A stretch of DNA of 64,000 nt from Limosilactobacillus gastricus DSM 16045 (GCF_001434365.1 NZ_AZFN01000010.1:1-64000), one strand, 5' to 3'; numbered from the stretch's first letter, positions 52,025 through 60,775 are shown. Notes: generated by a model from the letters alone, not told the origin. Numbers and translations: made by a program.

Positions 52025-54916
52025 ATGAAATTTTCGTTTGCACCACGGACTGATAAACGACAATTATATTTAGGTTATACGATTTTATTTGTATTTATTG
52101 CGGCCTGTTTATATTGTCCATATCTAATTGCAGGAAAGACTTTAATCTGGGATACGGATGCCTTCAATCAGCATCTACCCTTATTAGCTCAGTATCGGCA
52201 ATTGGTTTGGCACTGGCTTTTGCATCCTTTTAGTTCACCCAATTTTTGGTCCTTTAGTTGGGGCTTGGGAACCGATACTTTTCAGGTTTTTTCTTACTAC
52301 ACGATTGGTGACGTCTTTGCATATATTGCCCTACTGTTTCCAGCGGCTAAAATTACCCTAGCTTATCAACTTACGATCGTTCTACGGATGTATTGTGTCG
52401 GCTTAGCTTTTGTTTATTTTGCCCAACACTTACCTTTTCGAAAACTGGTTATCTGGGGTGGGGCGGCGACTTATTTAGTAAATTCCTACTTGCTATATGC
52501 CAACGTTGCCCAACCTTTTTTTACGACGACTTTTATTATTTTTCCCTTAATTATCATTCAAATTGAACGGGTTTTACAAGGGCGCTCAGCCTGGCCATTA
52601 ACCTTAGTTTTTATCTGGATGCTGATTAATAACTATTATTTAGCTTTCATCTTAGGCGTTGGGGCGATTATTTATCTTTTCTTACGGGTGATCACTTTTT
52701 ATCGGCATCAGCTTGATTATGGGCGGACACTTTGGAAACTGGCCTTCGCGACCGTTACTAGCTTGCTTGTATCAGCGGTCATGCTAATTCCAGAAATTAT
52801 TGCCGTACGTTCTTCAACGCGAATTGGCTCTGCCTTTGCGAATGGTTTGACCACTTATCCTCAATATTATTATGTCCTGTTAGCCAAACAATTAATAAAT
52901 GGTGATGACTGGGACTTTATGTATTGGTCAGCGCTTGGAATGGCTAGTGTGATTGTAGTTGCTCTTGTGTATGTTTATCGTCATGCGAAACGGTATCCTT
53001 TGATTACCATTAGTCTGGGCGCCAGTTTATTGATGATGTTAATCCCGGCGGTTGGAGCTCTGTTTAATGGTGGAATGTCACCATCCAATCGATGGACGCT
53101 TTTGATCTATTTGCCCTTAGCAACTAGTATTATGATCTTGTTAGAGCATCTTACGAAGATTGATCGTGCGACGCTTAAATGGATGATTGGCATCAGCCTT
53201 GTATATTTAGTGGCCGTCGTAGCCACTTATATGTTTAAAAATGATGATGATCTTTTTGTCCCGGTGATCTTTTTATTATTGTCTTTGTTAATTGCGGGGG
53301 CGGCCTATTATCAAGCGGTAGCGCATCCCCTCAATTGGATGATTGGTTTAATCTTATTAAACGTGGGTTTTAATGCGATTTATGCAGCCTTACCATTTAA
53401 TGGGAGTTTTGCAAACCAAATGCTGACCAAGGGTGAATACCAGCAAATCGCTAAGCAGCGTTATGGGGGCCTCGACAAATCCCTTAGTCGGTCCTTAACT
53501 TACCGAATTAGTACGATTAGCAACAATCAAACGACAGGGCAGGAAAAGACCTATAATGATCTTACTTCCGGCTTAGCTTCGATTAGTTCTTATTTTTCAT
53601 TACAGAATCAGTATCTAGGTCTTTTTAGCCAGCGCTTAGGAAATTCACAATATGAAACGAATATTCCATTACAACAAGTTGATGATCGGACGGTACTGAA
53701 CAATTTCTTAGGGGTTAAGTATATTTTTGCGCAGACCACCACGGATGATGATACGAAGGTACCAAGTGGTTACTTTGTAGATCAAACCACGGAGCCAACG
53801 ATTAATTATGATCAAGGCCAATCGTCTGACGCTACTAAGACATCGGATTTAAAAACGACCCAAACAGTTCGGTATACGACCAAGAATGCCTTTCCGCTTT
53901 TGTACTGGCAAAATACTTATATTAGTCCAGCTACGTATCGTCATTTGTCGGCGACTGCTAAAGAACGGGCTTTGGCAAGTGGGGTGGTCGTTAATAGTTC
54001 AGCAGCGAAAAAATGGACCACTGGCATGAAAAAAGCCAACCTGTCGGGAAACGTTCAAGTAATTGCCACCCAGTTGTGGAATAATCGGTTACAAAAAATG
54101 AATGGTCAGTCGGTGACGGTTACCGATCCCGATGCCAAGTATTACCTACGACTCCAAAAACAAACAAGTGCGCAGCAGAACGAATTGCATTTGGATATTA
54201 AATCAATACACTACCAACCATTTTCGATGAAGAAAACCTTGCAGTTAATGGCGGATCATCTAAGGGAAACAACCCTTGAACCAGGGGCAATGATTAATCA
54301 AGTCTTTACTAATTATCAAAATTGGCGTTCTCTGTTTTTAAAAGGTTATCCTGATATGAGCTATCTTTTAACAGCAAGCAATAAATACGGTGATGAAACT
54401 TTAGAGCAACCAGCGCAAAGTAAAACTTCCTTCTTTAAGGTGGTCACCAGTGGTGTTTTAAATCTAGGCGCCTACGGCAAACATTTACCATCTCAAGTGA
54501 CCTTAACTACGAATAAATTAGGAAAATATCGGATTTCTTATCAGTTAGTGGCGGAACAACTGGGGACTAAGTATCGTCAAGAAGTTCGTCAAATCCAAGC
54601 CCACGGGTTGAAGAATTTAAAGATCTCCCAGAATCAGATTAGTGGGAATCTTACTACTAGTCAGGTGGGAATCTTAACTTCATCAATTCCATATTCTAGT
54701 GGGTGGACAGCCACGGATAATGGTAAAACGGTGCGCTTGGTCCGTACTAATAATGCCTTTATCGGTCTACGGTTAAGGACAGGCCACCATCATATTGTTT
54801 TACGGTATCATGTACCAGGCCTTAAAGTAGGAATTTATGTGAGCTTAATTGGTTTACTTTGGTTAATTATCTCAGCGATCTTTACGCTGATTTGGAGAAG
54901 AAAGACAATTAATTAG
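52025..54916 (+). CDS. YfhO family multispanning membrane protein
   Basis: This 963-residue protein has a first helix at about residues 17-36, a DTDAFNQHLPLLAQYRQ loop typical of YfhO/GT-C fold proteins, and some 12-13 helices up to about residue 470. A large extracytoplasmic domain (about 480-925) and a final helix follow. YfhO relatives are needed to glycosylate lipoteichoic acid in Bacillus and Listeria, and to modify surface polymers. The aspartate in the first loop is the expected catalytic acid. The ATG at 52025 follows GGTGGAG. The specific sugar or polymer is unknown. Confidence 0.88.
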   Translation: MKFSFAPRTDKRQLYLGYTILFVFIAACLYCPYLIAGKTLIWDTDAFNQHLPLLAQYRQLVWHWLLHPFSSPNFWSFSWGLGTDTFQVFSYYTIGDVFAYIALLFPAAKITLAYQLTIVLRMYCVGLAFVYFAQHLPFRKLVIWGGAATYLVNSYLLYANVAQPFFTTTFIIFPLIIIQIERVLQGRSAWPLTLVFIWMLINNYYLAFILGVGAIIYLFLRVITFYRHQLDYGRTLWKLAFATVTSLLVSAVMLIPEIIAVRSSTRIGSAFANGLTTYPQYYYVLLAKQLINGDDWDFMYWSALGMASVIVVALVYVYRHAKRYPLITISLGASLLMMLIPAVGALFNGGMSPSNRWTLLIYLPLATSIMILLEHLTKIDRATLKWMIGISLVYLVAVVATYMFKNDDDLFVPVIFLLLSLLIAGAAYYQAVAHPLNWMIGLILLNVGFNAIYAALPFNGSFANQMLTKGEYQQIAKQRYGGLDKSLSRSLTYRISTISNNQTTGQEKTYNDLTSGLASISSYFSLQNQYLGLFSQRLGNSQYETNIPLQQVDDRTVLNNFLGVKYIFAQTTTDDDTKVPSGYFVDQTTEPTINYDQGQSSDATKTSDLKTTQTVRYTTKNAFPLLYWQNTYISPATYRHLSATAKERALASGVVVNSSAAKKWTTGMKKANLSGNVQVIATQLWNNRLQKMNGQSVTVTDPDAKYYLRLQKQTSAQQNELHLDIKSIHYQPFSMKKTLQLMADHLRETTLEPGAMINQVFTNYQNWRSLFLKGYPDMSYLLTASNKYGDETLEQPAQSKTSFFKVVTSGVLNLGAYGKHLPSQVTLTTNKLGKYRISYQLVAEQLGTKYRQEVRQIQAHGLKNLKISQNQISGNLTTSQVGILTSSIPYSSGWTATDNGKTVRLVRTNNAFIGLRLRTGHHHIVLRYHVPGLKVGIYVSLIGLLWLIISAIFTLIWRRKTIN

Positions 54917-54920
54917 ATGC

Positions 54921-54957
54921 AAAAAAGGACCCTTGACGCCAAAATGGCGCAAGGGTC
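54921..54957 (-). terminator. Terminator of lexA
   Basis: GACCCTTG pairs with CAAGGGTC and inner CGCC with GGCG. On the minus strand the hairpin ends in six Ts (As at 54921-54926). On the plus strand the T tract is weak, so it mainly serves lexA and may only partly stop yfhO transcription. Confidence 0.8.
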
Positions 54958-54968
54958 TTAGTTGTTCT

Positions 54969-55601
54969 TTAGAAAATATTATCGCGGAAAAGACCAACAA
55001 CTTTACCAAGAATTACTACTTGATCAAGAATAATTGGTTCCAAATCATCATTTTCTGGTTGTAGTCGATAGTAGCCGTCTTCCTTATAGAATCGTTTACA
55101 AGTGGCTTCATTTTCAGCAGTCATGGCAATAACGACATCACCATTGTTAGCAGTTGATTGCCGACGAACGATGACCTTATCGCCGTTCAAAATCCCCATC
55201 TTGATCATACTGGTTCCTTTGATAGTTAGCATAAAGAGATCATTATGGTCTTGAATTGAAGGGGGAATTGGAAAGAAATCTGTCGCATCTTGTTCCGCTA
55301 AAATAGGTTCCCCAGCTGCAACTTCGCCCAAAAGGGGAATTTCAGTTTTTTCAGGAGTAATTCCTAGAGCATTTAAACCTTGTTGGGTAATTTCTAAGGC
55401 CCGTGGCTTAGCAGGATCTTTATGTAAATATCCTTTTTCAATGAGGCGATTAATGTGACCGTGAACAGTTGAAGTCGAAGATAAACCAACCGCCGCACAA
55501 ATTTCACGAACCGTTGGCGGATATCCGTGCGCGTCAACTTGTTTGTTGATATAACTTAAGACGGCCATTTGTTTATCGATGGATTGTCGTGGCATGATCA
55601 T
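54969..55601 (-). CDS. lexA: LexA repressor
   Basis: LexA represses SOS genes and cleaves itself when RecA filaments form. The 210-residue protein has an N-terminal winged helix ([29 protein letters not shown]), the Ala-Gly cleavage site in GEVAAGEP, the catalytic Ser in GTSMIKMGI and the catalytic Lys in ATCKRFYKE. Two Met codons (55601 and 55595) are possible starts; the second, giving MPRQS, has better spacing from GAGGAG. Two abutting SOS boxes lie in the divergent promoter region, so it is self-regulated. Confidence 0.96.
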   Translation of the reverse strand: MIMPRQSIDKQMAVLSYINKQVDAHGYPPTVREICAAVGLSSTSTVHGHINRLIEKGYLHKDPAKPRALEITQQGLNALGITPEKTEIPLLGEVAAGEPILAEQDATDFFPIPPSIQDHNDLFMLTIKGTSMIKMGILNGDKVIVRRQSTANNGDVVIAMTAENEATCKRFYKEDGYYRLQPENDDLEPIILDQVVILGKVVGLFRDNIF

Positions 55602-55637
55602 TGTCTCCTCTAGTTAGAATAAATTTAGTTTATCATA

Positions 55638-55665
55638 GGAACAAACGTTTGTAAACGTACGTTCG
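55638..55665. promoter_or_regulatory. Tandem LexA (SOS) boxes
   Basis: GGAACAAACGTTTG (55638-55651) and, directly abutting, TAAACGTACGTTCG (55652-55665, which on the minus strand reads CGAACGTACGTTTA) both match the Gram-positive consensus CGAACNNNNGTTYG closely. They overlap a candidate lexA promoter and face the DUF896 gene on the other side. Confidence 0.85.
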
Positions 55666-55745
55666 CAAAAACGTGACATTACTTGAAATCACGGATGGGG
55701 TTGAGTAAACTTATGGCAGAACAAAAGAGATAGGGGACATTAAAA

Positions 55746-55997
55746 ATGCCAGAATCAAAGGAACAAACAGAACTTTTAAAACGAATTAATGAGCTTGCTC
55801 ATAAAAATAAGGCGGAAGGTTTAACGCCGGCCGAAAAAGCCGAACGAAAAAAGTTACGTGACCAATACTTAAAAAATTTCCGGGAGGCTTTTCGGAGTAA
55901 TATTGAATTAATGCAAATTTATGATGACAATGGTAAAGAAGTCACCCCAGAAAAGATTAAAGAAATTCAACGGAAACGTGGTTTGCGTGATGATTAA
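55746..55997 (+). CDS. DUF896 family protein (YnzC-like, UPF0291)
   Basis: This 83-residue helical protein matches the DUF896 family: LLKRINELAHKNKAEGLTPAEKAERKKLRDQYL-type N-terminal helices and the conserved YDDNGKEVTPEKIKEIQRKRGLR C-terminus. In Bacillus ynzC lies in the SOS-induced yneA-yneB-ynzC operon divergent from lexA. Here a homologue is the immediate divergent neighbour of lexA, while a yneA-like cell-division inhibitor is missing. SOS control is inferred from the boxes upstream. The function is unknown. Confidence 0.88.
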   Translation: MPESKEQTELLKRINELAHKNKAEGLTPAEKAERKKLRDQYLKNFREAFRSNIELMQIYDDNGKEVTPEKIKEIQRKRGLRDD

Positions 55998-56004
55998 GAA
56001 TTTA

Positions 56005-56033
56005 TTCAAAAATTAGGCTAAATCGTGTATAAT
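56005..56033 (+). promoter_or_regulatory. Promoter of yneF
   Basis: TTCAAA (56005-56010), a 17-base spacer and a perfect TATAAT (56028-56033). Confidence 0.6.
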
Positions 56034-56067
56034 AGATCAACGTATATTGAGAAGGGAGGAAATAACC

Positions 56068-56292
56068 GTGGGAATTACAATTACAGTAGCAATCATTGCG
56101 TTGTTGGTTGGAGCCATCGCTGGTTTTTACGGTGCACGTAAGTACATGGAAAACTACTTACGTAACAACCCGCCAATCTCAGAAGATATGTTACGAACAA
56201 TGATGATGCAAATGGGTCAAAAGCCATCTGATCGAAAATTACATCAAATGATGCAAACGATGAAGGCACAAGCTAAAAAATCCGGTAAATAG
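56068..56292 (+). CDS. yneF: YneF family membrane protein (UPF0154)
   Basis: This 74-residue protein has one N-terminal helix (about residues 4-24) and a soluble tail with the family motifs [21 protein letters not shown] and [14 protein letters not shown]. The GTG at 56068 follows GAAGGGAGGAAA. An earlier TTG frame start at 56047 precedes that ribosome site and is rejected. The function is unknown, though the gene is widely conserved in Firmicutes. Confidence 0.9.
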   Translation: MGITITVAIIALLVGAIAGFYGARKYMENYLRNNPPISEDMLRTMMMQMGQKPSDRKLHQMMQTMKAQAKKSGK

Positions 56293-56294
56293 CC

Positions 56295-56331
56295 AAAAAT
56301 AGAGTGACGCGATTGACGTCACTCTATTTTT
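56295..56331. terminator. Bidirectional terminator between yneF and plsC
   Basis: A perfect 15-base-pair stem (56295-56309 with 56317-56331) flanked by A5 and T7. The plsC stop codon lies inside the stem. Confidence 0.9.
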
Positions 56332-56947
56332 TTGGGATTTGGTAATGATAATTCGGATTAATCTGGTGATCCAATTGATCAAATTGAGCTTGAATTTGGG
56401 CTTCAAGATCGGCCTGGACCTCGTCAGTAAGCTTGGTTTTACGATCAATATAAATTGGTTGACCAAAAGCAACCTGGCGACGATTCCGCCATGAAAATAA
56501 TTCTTTTAGATTTGTTGGTCCCTGATACACAGCCGGAACGACGGGGACATTAGCCATCTTAGCGATTAGAAGGGCGCCCCCCTTCATCTTTTTGGAATAA
56601 CGGGAGCCGGTTGGAAAAATAATTGTCGATAATTCGGTGTCCTTTAACATTTTAACCGGACCTTTAATGGCTGACATTCCAGGATTTTTACGATCGACTG
56701 GATAGGCATGTAAGGAGCGAATAATCCAAGATCCAACAGGATTTTTAAAGAGTTCTTGTTTTGCCATGAAGCCAAACTGTTTAGGGTAAGCCGCCAAAGC
56801 CAGTAAAGGTGGATCCATCCAGGTTCGATGAGGGGCTACTAATACATAATTTCCTTGGGGTAAGTTTTCCTTGTTATAAACCTTTTGACGTAAGTTGATT
56901 AAGGCAAGCAAAGGGGCAAAAATATAATAGACCAGCCGATAAAGCAT
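56324..56947 (-). CDS. plsC: 1-acyl-sn-glycerol-3-phosphate acyltransferase
   Basis: PlsC acylates lysophosphatidate to phosphatidate at the membrane. The 207-residue protein has the HX4D motif as HRTWMD (about residues 39-44). A FPTGSRY block stands for the usual EGTRS, followed by VPVVPAVYQGP. An N-terminal hydrophobic segment can anchor it. The start is back to back with the methyltransferase transcription region on the right. Confidence 0.93.
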   Translation of the reverse strand: MLYRLVYYIFAPLLALINLRQKVYNKENLPQGNYVLVAPHRTWMDPPLLALAAYPKQFGFMAKQELFKNPVGSWIIRSLHAYPVDRKNPGMSAIKGPVKMLKDTELSTIIFPTGSRYSKKMKGGALLIAKMANVPVVPAVYQGPTNLKELFSWRNRRQVAFGQPIYIDRKTKLTDEVQADLEAQIQAQFDQLDHQINPNYHYQIPKK

Positions 56948-57026
56948 ATTGTTTCCTCACTTAAAATGTTATCATGATCAGTATGAACAATTACCTAAAA
57001 AGTTGCAAGTCAAAAGGAGAAGATCA

Positions 57027-57782
57027 ATGCAGGTTCCATTACAAGCTGACGAACGAATTGATCAATTAAGTAGTCAAGGAGTTCAAATTATTCAGAGCAG
57101 CCAAGTCTTTGCCTTTTCTCTCGATGCGGTATTATTAGCCCATTTTGTGCCTGAAAATCATCGTCAACATTTAAAAACGGTTGATCTTTGTGCTGGAAAT
57201 GGGGCAGTTGGCTTATTTTTAAATCAACATCTTGGTGGTCAGATCTGGGAAGTTGAACTGCAAGCCCGCTTAGCTGATATGGCCCAACGGAGTATCTCTC
57301 TTAATGATTTAGGTGACCGCTACCACGTCATTAATGATGATTTAGCCAATGTTTATGATTATCTACCAAAAGACAGTGTTGATATCGTTACCTGTAATCC
57401 GCCGTACTTTAAGGATGATCAACACAGTCAAAAAAATCCTAATCAGTATTTAGCTATCGCGCGGCATGAAATAAGAACTAATTTAGCGATCGTCGTAGAT
57501 CGAATGAGTGGTCTTTTAAAAATGAATGGTCATGCTTATATGGTGCACCGACCGGATCGTTTAACCGAAATTTTATCCACCATGGAAGCGTCAAGATTAG
57601 TGCCGAAACGTTTGCAATTCATTTGCCCAAAACCACAATGGGAAGCAAACATGGTCCTGATTGATGCCATTAAAGATGGTCGCCCAGGCGGATTAAAAGT
57701 TCTGCCAGAATTTGTGGTGGCTGATGAAAACGGTGAGTATCAACCAGCAATGAAGGAGTTATTGTACGGTGACAGAAAGTAA
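57027..57782 (+). CDS. TrmN6-like tRNA(Val) adenine-N6 methyltransferase
   Basis: This 251-residue class I methyltransferase resembles YabB/TrmN6, which methylates A37 of tRNA-Val. Visible are DLCAGNGAVGLFL (SAM motif I, about residues 51-63), EVELQARLADMAQRS (motif II) and the N6-adenine motif CNPPYF (about 124-129). The ATG at 57027 follows AAAAGGAGA; the upstream extension has no ribosome site. It overlaps the GIY-YIG gene by 14 bases, the same pairing seen in Bacillus (yabB-yazA). Confidence 0.9.
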   Translation: MQVPLQADERIDQLSSQGVQIIQSSQVFAFSLDAVLLAHFVPENHRQHLKTVDLCAGNGAVGLFLNQHLGGQIWEVELQARLADMAQRSISLNDLGDRYHVINDDLANVYDYLPKDSVDIVTCNPPYFKDDQHSQKNPNQYLAIARHEIRTNLAIVVDRMSGLLKMNGHAYMVHRPDRLTEILSTMEASRLVPKRLQFICPKPQWEANMVLIDAIKDGRPGGLKVLPEFVVADENGEYQPAMKELLYGDRK

Positions 57783-58053
57783 GCCTTATTTTATGTATGT
57801 CTTGTTGTGTGCGGATAAAACCTTTTATTGTGGCTTTACTGATGATGTCCAACGACGCTTAGCCACTCATGAGGCTGGCAAGGGGGCTAAGTATACCCGA
57901 CCAGCGAAACGTCATCCTTTAAAATTACTTTATCAAGCCGAATTTGCCACGAAACAAGCTGCCCTACAAGCGGAGTATCAATTTAAACATTTACGTCGGG
58001 ATCAAAAAGAAAAATTTTTACGTGAACATGGCGTGAATGGTTTCACAATCTGA
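57769..58053 (+). CDS. GIY-YIG domain protein (YazA/UPF0213)
   Basis: This 94-residue single-domain GIY-YIG protein carries MYVLLCADKTFYCGFTDDVQRR, a degenerate GIY...YIG with the conserved Tyr, Gly and Arg, plus EYQFKHL with the catalytic Glu. It starts at a GTG inside the methyltransferase gene and is translationally coupled to it. The UPF0213 family has no established nuclease substrate. Confidence 0.9.
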   Translation: MTESKPYFMYVLLCADKTFYCGFTDDVQRRLATHEAGKGAKYTRPAKRHPLKLLYQAEFATKQAALQAEYQFKHLRRDQKEKFLREHGVNGFTI

Positions 58054-58070
58054 CCTAAAAGGTGTATGAT
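58041..58070 (+). promoter_or_regulatory. Candidate promoter of the D-lactate dehydrogenase gene
   Basis: TTTCAC (58041-58046), an 18-base spacer and TATGAT (58065-58070). The -35 overlaps the end of the GIY-YIG gene. Confidence 0.45.
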
Positions 58071-58110
58071 GAAAACGTAATCTTAATTGATAGAAAAGGA
58101 GAAATCGATT

Positions 58111-59109
58111 ATGAAGATTTTAGCTTATGGTGTTCGTGATGACGAAAAGCCATTCTTAGAAGAATGGGAAAAGCAAAACCCAGATGTTGAGGTTAAAGCA
58201 GTACCAGAATTAATTACTGATGAAACCGTAGAATGGGCTAAAGGCTTTGATGGCGTTGATGTCTACCAACAACTTCCATATACTGACACCGTTTTTGAAA
58301 AGTTGGCTTCATATGGCATCCACAATGTCTCGTTGCGAAACGTTGGGGTTGATAACATGAACCCTGAAGCAGTTAAGAAGTATGATATGAAGGTTACGAA
58401 TGTGCCGGTATACTCACCAGCTGCAATTGCTGAATTTTCAGTTACCCAATTGCTAAACTTGCTCCGGCGGACGAAGGAATACTTCCACAAGTTCGAACGC
58501 AACGATTACCGTTGGGCACCACAAATTTCTCACGAATTAAATGACCAAGTTGTTGGGGTCATTGGGACTGGTCATATTGGTCAAGTTGCCATCAACATCT
58601 ACAAAGGGTTTGGGGCGAAGGTTATTGCTTATGACGTTTACCACAACCCAGAATTAGAAAAGGAAGGCCTTTACGTTGATACGCTGGAAGAATTATACAA
58701 GCAAGCAACAGTAGTGACCTTACACATTCCGTTGTTCCCAACCACTGAACATATGTTAAACAAAGAAGCCTTTGATCAAATGAAGGATGGGGTCTTCGTG
58801 GTTAATGCTTCACGGGGACCATTGATTGATGAAAAGGCCTTAATTGATGCCTTAGATTCAGGAAAGGTTGCCGGAGCAGCTCTAGATGTGCTTGAAGATG
58901 AAACCAAGGTCTTCAACCATGACATGGCTGGCCAAAATATGGACTATCCAGAATTCTGGAACTTAAATACTCGTGACAACGTCTTGATTTCACCACACAC
59001 GGCTTTCTATACGGACGTTGCAGTTAAGAACATGGTTCAATACAGTCTTTCAGCTAACAAAGACTTGATTGAAACTGGTGAATCTGACAAGTTAGTTAAG
59101 TTTGACTAA
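58111..59109 (+). CDS. ldhD: D-lactate dehydrogenase
   Basis: This 332-residue D-2-hydroxyacid dehydrogenase reduces pyruvate to D-lactate with NADH. It begins MKILAYGVRDDE, has the NAD motif VGVIGTGHIGQVAINIYKGFG, then NASRGPLID with the substrate Arg, ALDVLEDE with the Glu, and SPHTAFYTDVA with the catalytic His. Codon bias is strong, fitting a central fermentation enzyme. The ATG at 58111 follows AAAAGGAG. A 2-hydroxyisocaproate dehydrogenase role cannot be fully excluded. Confidence 0.92.
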   Translation: MKILAYGVRDDEKPFLEEWEKQNPDVEVKAVPELITDETVEWAKGFDGVDVYQQLPYTDTVFEKLASYGIHNVSLRNVGVDNMNPEAVKKYDMKVTNVPVYSPAAIAEFSVTQLLNLLRRTKEYFHKFERNDYRWAPQISHELNDQVVGVIGTGHIGQVAINIYKGFGAKVIAYDVYHNPELEKEGLYVDTLEELYKQATVVTLHIPLFPTTEHMLNKEAFDQMKDGVFVVNASRGPLIDEKALIDALDSGKVAGAALDVLEDETKVFNHDMAGQNMDYPEFWNLNTRDNVLISPHTAFYTDVAVKNMVQYSLSANKDLIETGESDKLVKFD

Positions 59110-59131
59110 ATAATTTAATAAATCAGTAATA

Positions 59132-59176
59132 AAAACTGAAAATTAGGGAATTATCCTTAGTTTTCAGTTTTTTTTT
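59132..59176 (+). terminator. Terminator of ldhD
   Basis: AAAACTGAAAA (59132-59142) pairs with TTTTCAGTTTT (59161-59171), extended by AGG/CCT, then Ts. Confidence 0.85.
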
Positions 59177-59183
59177 ACATTTT

Positions 59184-59232
59184 TAGTTGAACTTTCAACT
59201 AAAAATGTATTTTATAGTTGAAAGTTCAACTG
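59184..59232. promoter_or_regulatory. Twin palindromic operators and promoter of the marR operon
   Basis: Two near-identical palindromes, TAGTTGAACTTTCAACTA (59184-59201, perfect) and TAGTTGAAAGTTCAACTG (59215-59232, one terminal mismatch), flank the promoter. The first covers a TTGAAC -35 (59187-59192) and the second begins just after a TTTTAT -10 (about 59210-59215). This is the expected layout for autorepression by the MarR protein encoded 10 bases downstream. Confidence 0.8.
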
Positions 59233-59242
59233 TTAGAGGTAG

Positions 59243-59674
59243 ATGAAATTGGAAGTTAATAGTCAAATTTTACGAATGATCGGGAAAATATCGCGAATAA
59301 TTAATACTGAGTCGAATCATGATTTTAAGCAGTTTGGTTTAAAAAATGGTCAGAATAGCTATTTAGTCCGAGTTTGTGAGCATCCAGGCATTCATGCGAA
59401 TGAATTAACTGCCATGATGAACGTTGATAAGTCAACAACGAGTAAGGCAGTTCAAAAACTGGTTCAAATGGGCTATTTAATTAAAGAAATCGATCAGTCT
59501 AATCGACGAGCTGTTCGTTTGTATCCAACCGAACGGGGGAAAACAGTATTTCCTGAACTAATTCGAAATGAAAATCGTCAGATAGCTGATGGCTTCAAAA
59601 ATTTCAGCCAAGAAGAAATCAAAGGCTTAGAAGAGCTAGTAAAGAAAATGAGCGATAACTATGAAAGATCATAA
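59243..59674 (+). CDS. MarR family transcriptional regulator
   Basis: This 143-residue winged-helix protein shows VRVCEHPGIHANELTAMMNVDKSTTSKAVQKLVQMGYL as the DNA-binding part and the wing DQSNRRAVRLYPTERGK. The two operators just upstream point to autoregulation of this gene and the YczE-like and GNAT genes behind it. The effector is unknown. The ATG follows TAGAGG. It overlaps the next gene by 14 bases. Confidence 0.9.
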   Translation: MKLEVNSQILRMIGKISRIINTESNHDFKQFGLKNGQNSYLVRVCEHPGIHANELTAMMNVDKSTTSKAVQKLVQMGYLIKEIDQSNRRAVRLYPTERGKTVFPELIRNENRQIADGFKNFSQEEIKGLEELVKKMSDNYERS

Positions 59675-60269
59675 TTTTATGAAGTTGGGGAGGTTAATGT
59701 TCGGCTTCGGTTTTAGTGCCATTGGAATTGAATATGCAATTAAGGCTCAAATAGGTTTAGGACCATGGGATATTTTAAATCAGGGCCTTGCAAGCCGTTT
59801 ACATCTTTCTTATGGTTTAGCGTCTATTCTGATAAGTATGTTTATTGTTTCTGTCATATTAATTGGGAAAGTCAAGGTCGGCTGGGGTACCATTTTGAAT
59901 ATCACCGTCACTAGCCTACTAATTGATCTGATTGCTAGGTTTAACGTTATTCCATATGCGCAAAATTTTCAGCAGGGAATTGTCATGAGCCTTATAAGTA
60001 TGATTTTTACGGCTTTTGGGAGTTATTATTACTTATCTTGCCAATTAGGTTTTGGTCCTCGGGACGGTTTAATGTGTTTACTTGTGACTAAACTCAAAAT
60101 TTCAATTAGTTTTGCTCGAATTGGTTCGGAAGGAATAGCATTTCTCATTGGTTGGTTGATTGGTGGACCGGCTGGACTAGGTAGTTTGATTTTTGTTATT
60201 GGGAGTGGCCCAATTATGAAATGGGTATTTGATGCCTATAACTTTAAAGTTCAATCTATTTCAAATTAG
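59661..60269 (+). CDS. YczE/YyaS/YitT-like membrane protein
   Basis: This 202-residue protein has about five helices and a two-fold repeat of the motif G-L-G-P-W/R-D (IGLGPWDILNQGL near residue 30, LGFGPRDGLMCLL near 129), typical of YczE/YitT-type proteins. The role is not established. Co-transcription with marR and a GNAT gene suggests export or resistance, but that is inference. Its start lies within marR. Confidence 0.85.
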   Translation: MKDHNFMKLGRLMFGFGFSAIGIEYAIKAQIGLGPWDILNQGLASRLHLSYGLASILISMFIVSVILIGKVKVGWGTILNITVTSLLIDLIARFNVIPYAQNFQQGIVMSLISMIFTAFGSYYYLSCQLGFGPRDGLMCLLVTKLKISISFARIGSEGIAFLIGWLIGGPAGLGSLIFVIGSGPIMKWVFDAYNFKVQSISN

Positions 60270-60290
60270 ATATAAAAAGGAGAAGGATAA

Positions 60291-60746
60291 ATGAGAATTG
60301 TTGATGGAAAAAATTATTTAAGTGATGTCCGAGAATTAATTGAGGAGTATACCAAGTGGTTAGGACGTGATTTGTCATTTCAAAACCTGGATCAAGAATT
60401 AGCTGATATTGCGGCTAAATATTTGGCACCTGAAGGCGAAATCCTGGTACTTATTGATGAAGGGATCGTGCAAGGAATGGTCGCTTACCATCGTCTCTCA
60501 GATACGCGCTGTGAGATTAAGCGTTTATATGTTCGGCCAACTTATCGCGGGCATCATGCCGGTGAAAGATTATTAGAAGAAATCTTAGGGTATGCTAAAA
60601 AAGCAGGATATCAAGAAGCGGTTTTGGATACGATCGAACCTTTAAAAGCAGCTATCCACTTGTATCATAAAATCGGTTTTGCGGAATGCGCACCATACTA
60701 TGATAATCCAATGGATGACGTCATTTACATGGCGAAAACTTTATAG
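60291..60746 (+). CDS. GNAT family N-acetyltransferase
   Basis: This 151-residue acetyltransferase has the central CEIKRLYVRPTYRGHHAGERL acetyl-CoA-binding motif (about residues 74-94) and LYHKIGFAECAPYYDNPMDDVIYM at the C-terminus. The RxGHH loop replaces the usual R/Q-G-x-G-x-G/A pattern slightly. It follows the YczE-like gene after 21 bases with an AAGGAGAAGG site and is the last gene of the MarR-controlled unit. Confidence 0.87.
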   Translation: MRIVDGKNYLSDVRELIEEYTKWLGRDLSFQNLDQELADIAAKYLAPEGEILVLIDEGIVQGMVAYHRLSDTRCEIKRLYVRPTYRGHHAGERLLEEILGYAKKAGYQEAVLDTIEPLKAAIHLYHKIGFAECAPYYDNPMDDVIYMAKTL

Positions 60747-60750
60747 TTGA

Positions 60751-60775
60751 AAGGCTTGCACATGCAAGCCTTTTT
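60751..60775 (+). terminator. Terminator of the marR operon
   Basis: AAGGCTTGCA (60751-60760) pairs with TGCAAGCCTT (60763-60772) around a 2-base gap; some pairs must open for a loop. Ts run to 60775. Confidence 0.85.
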
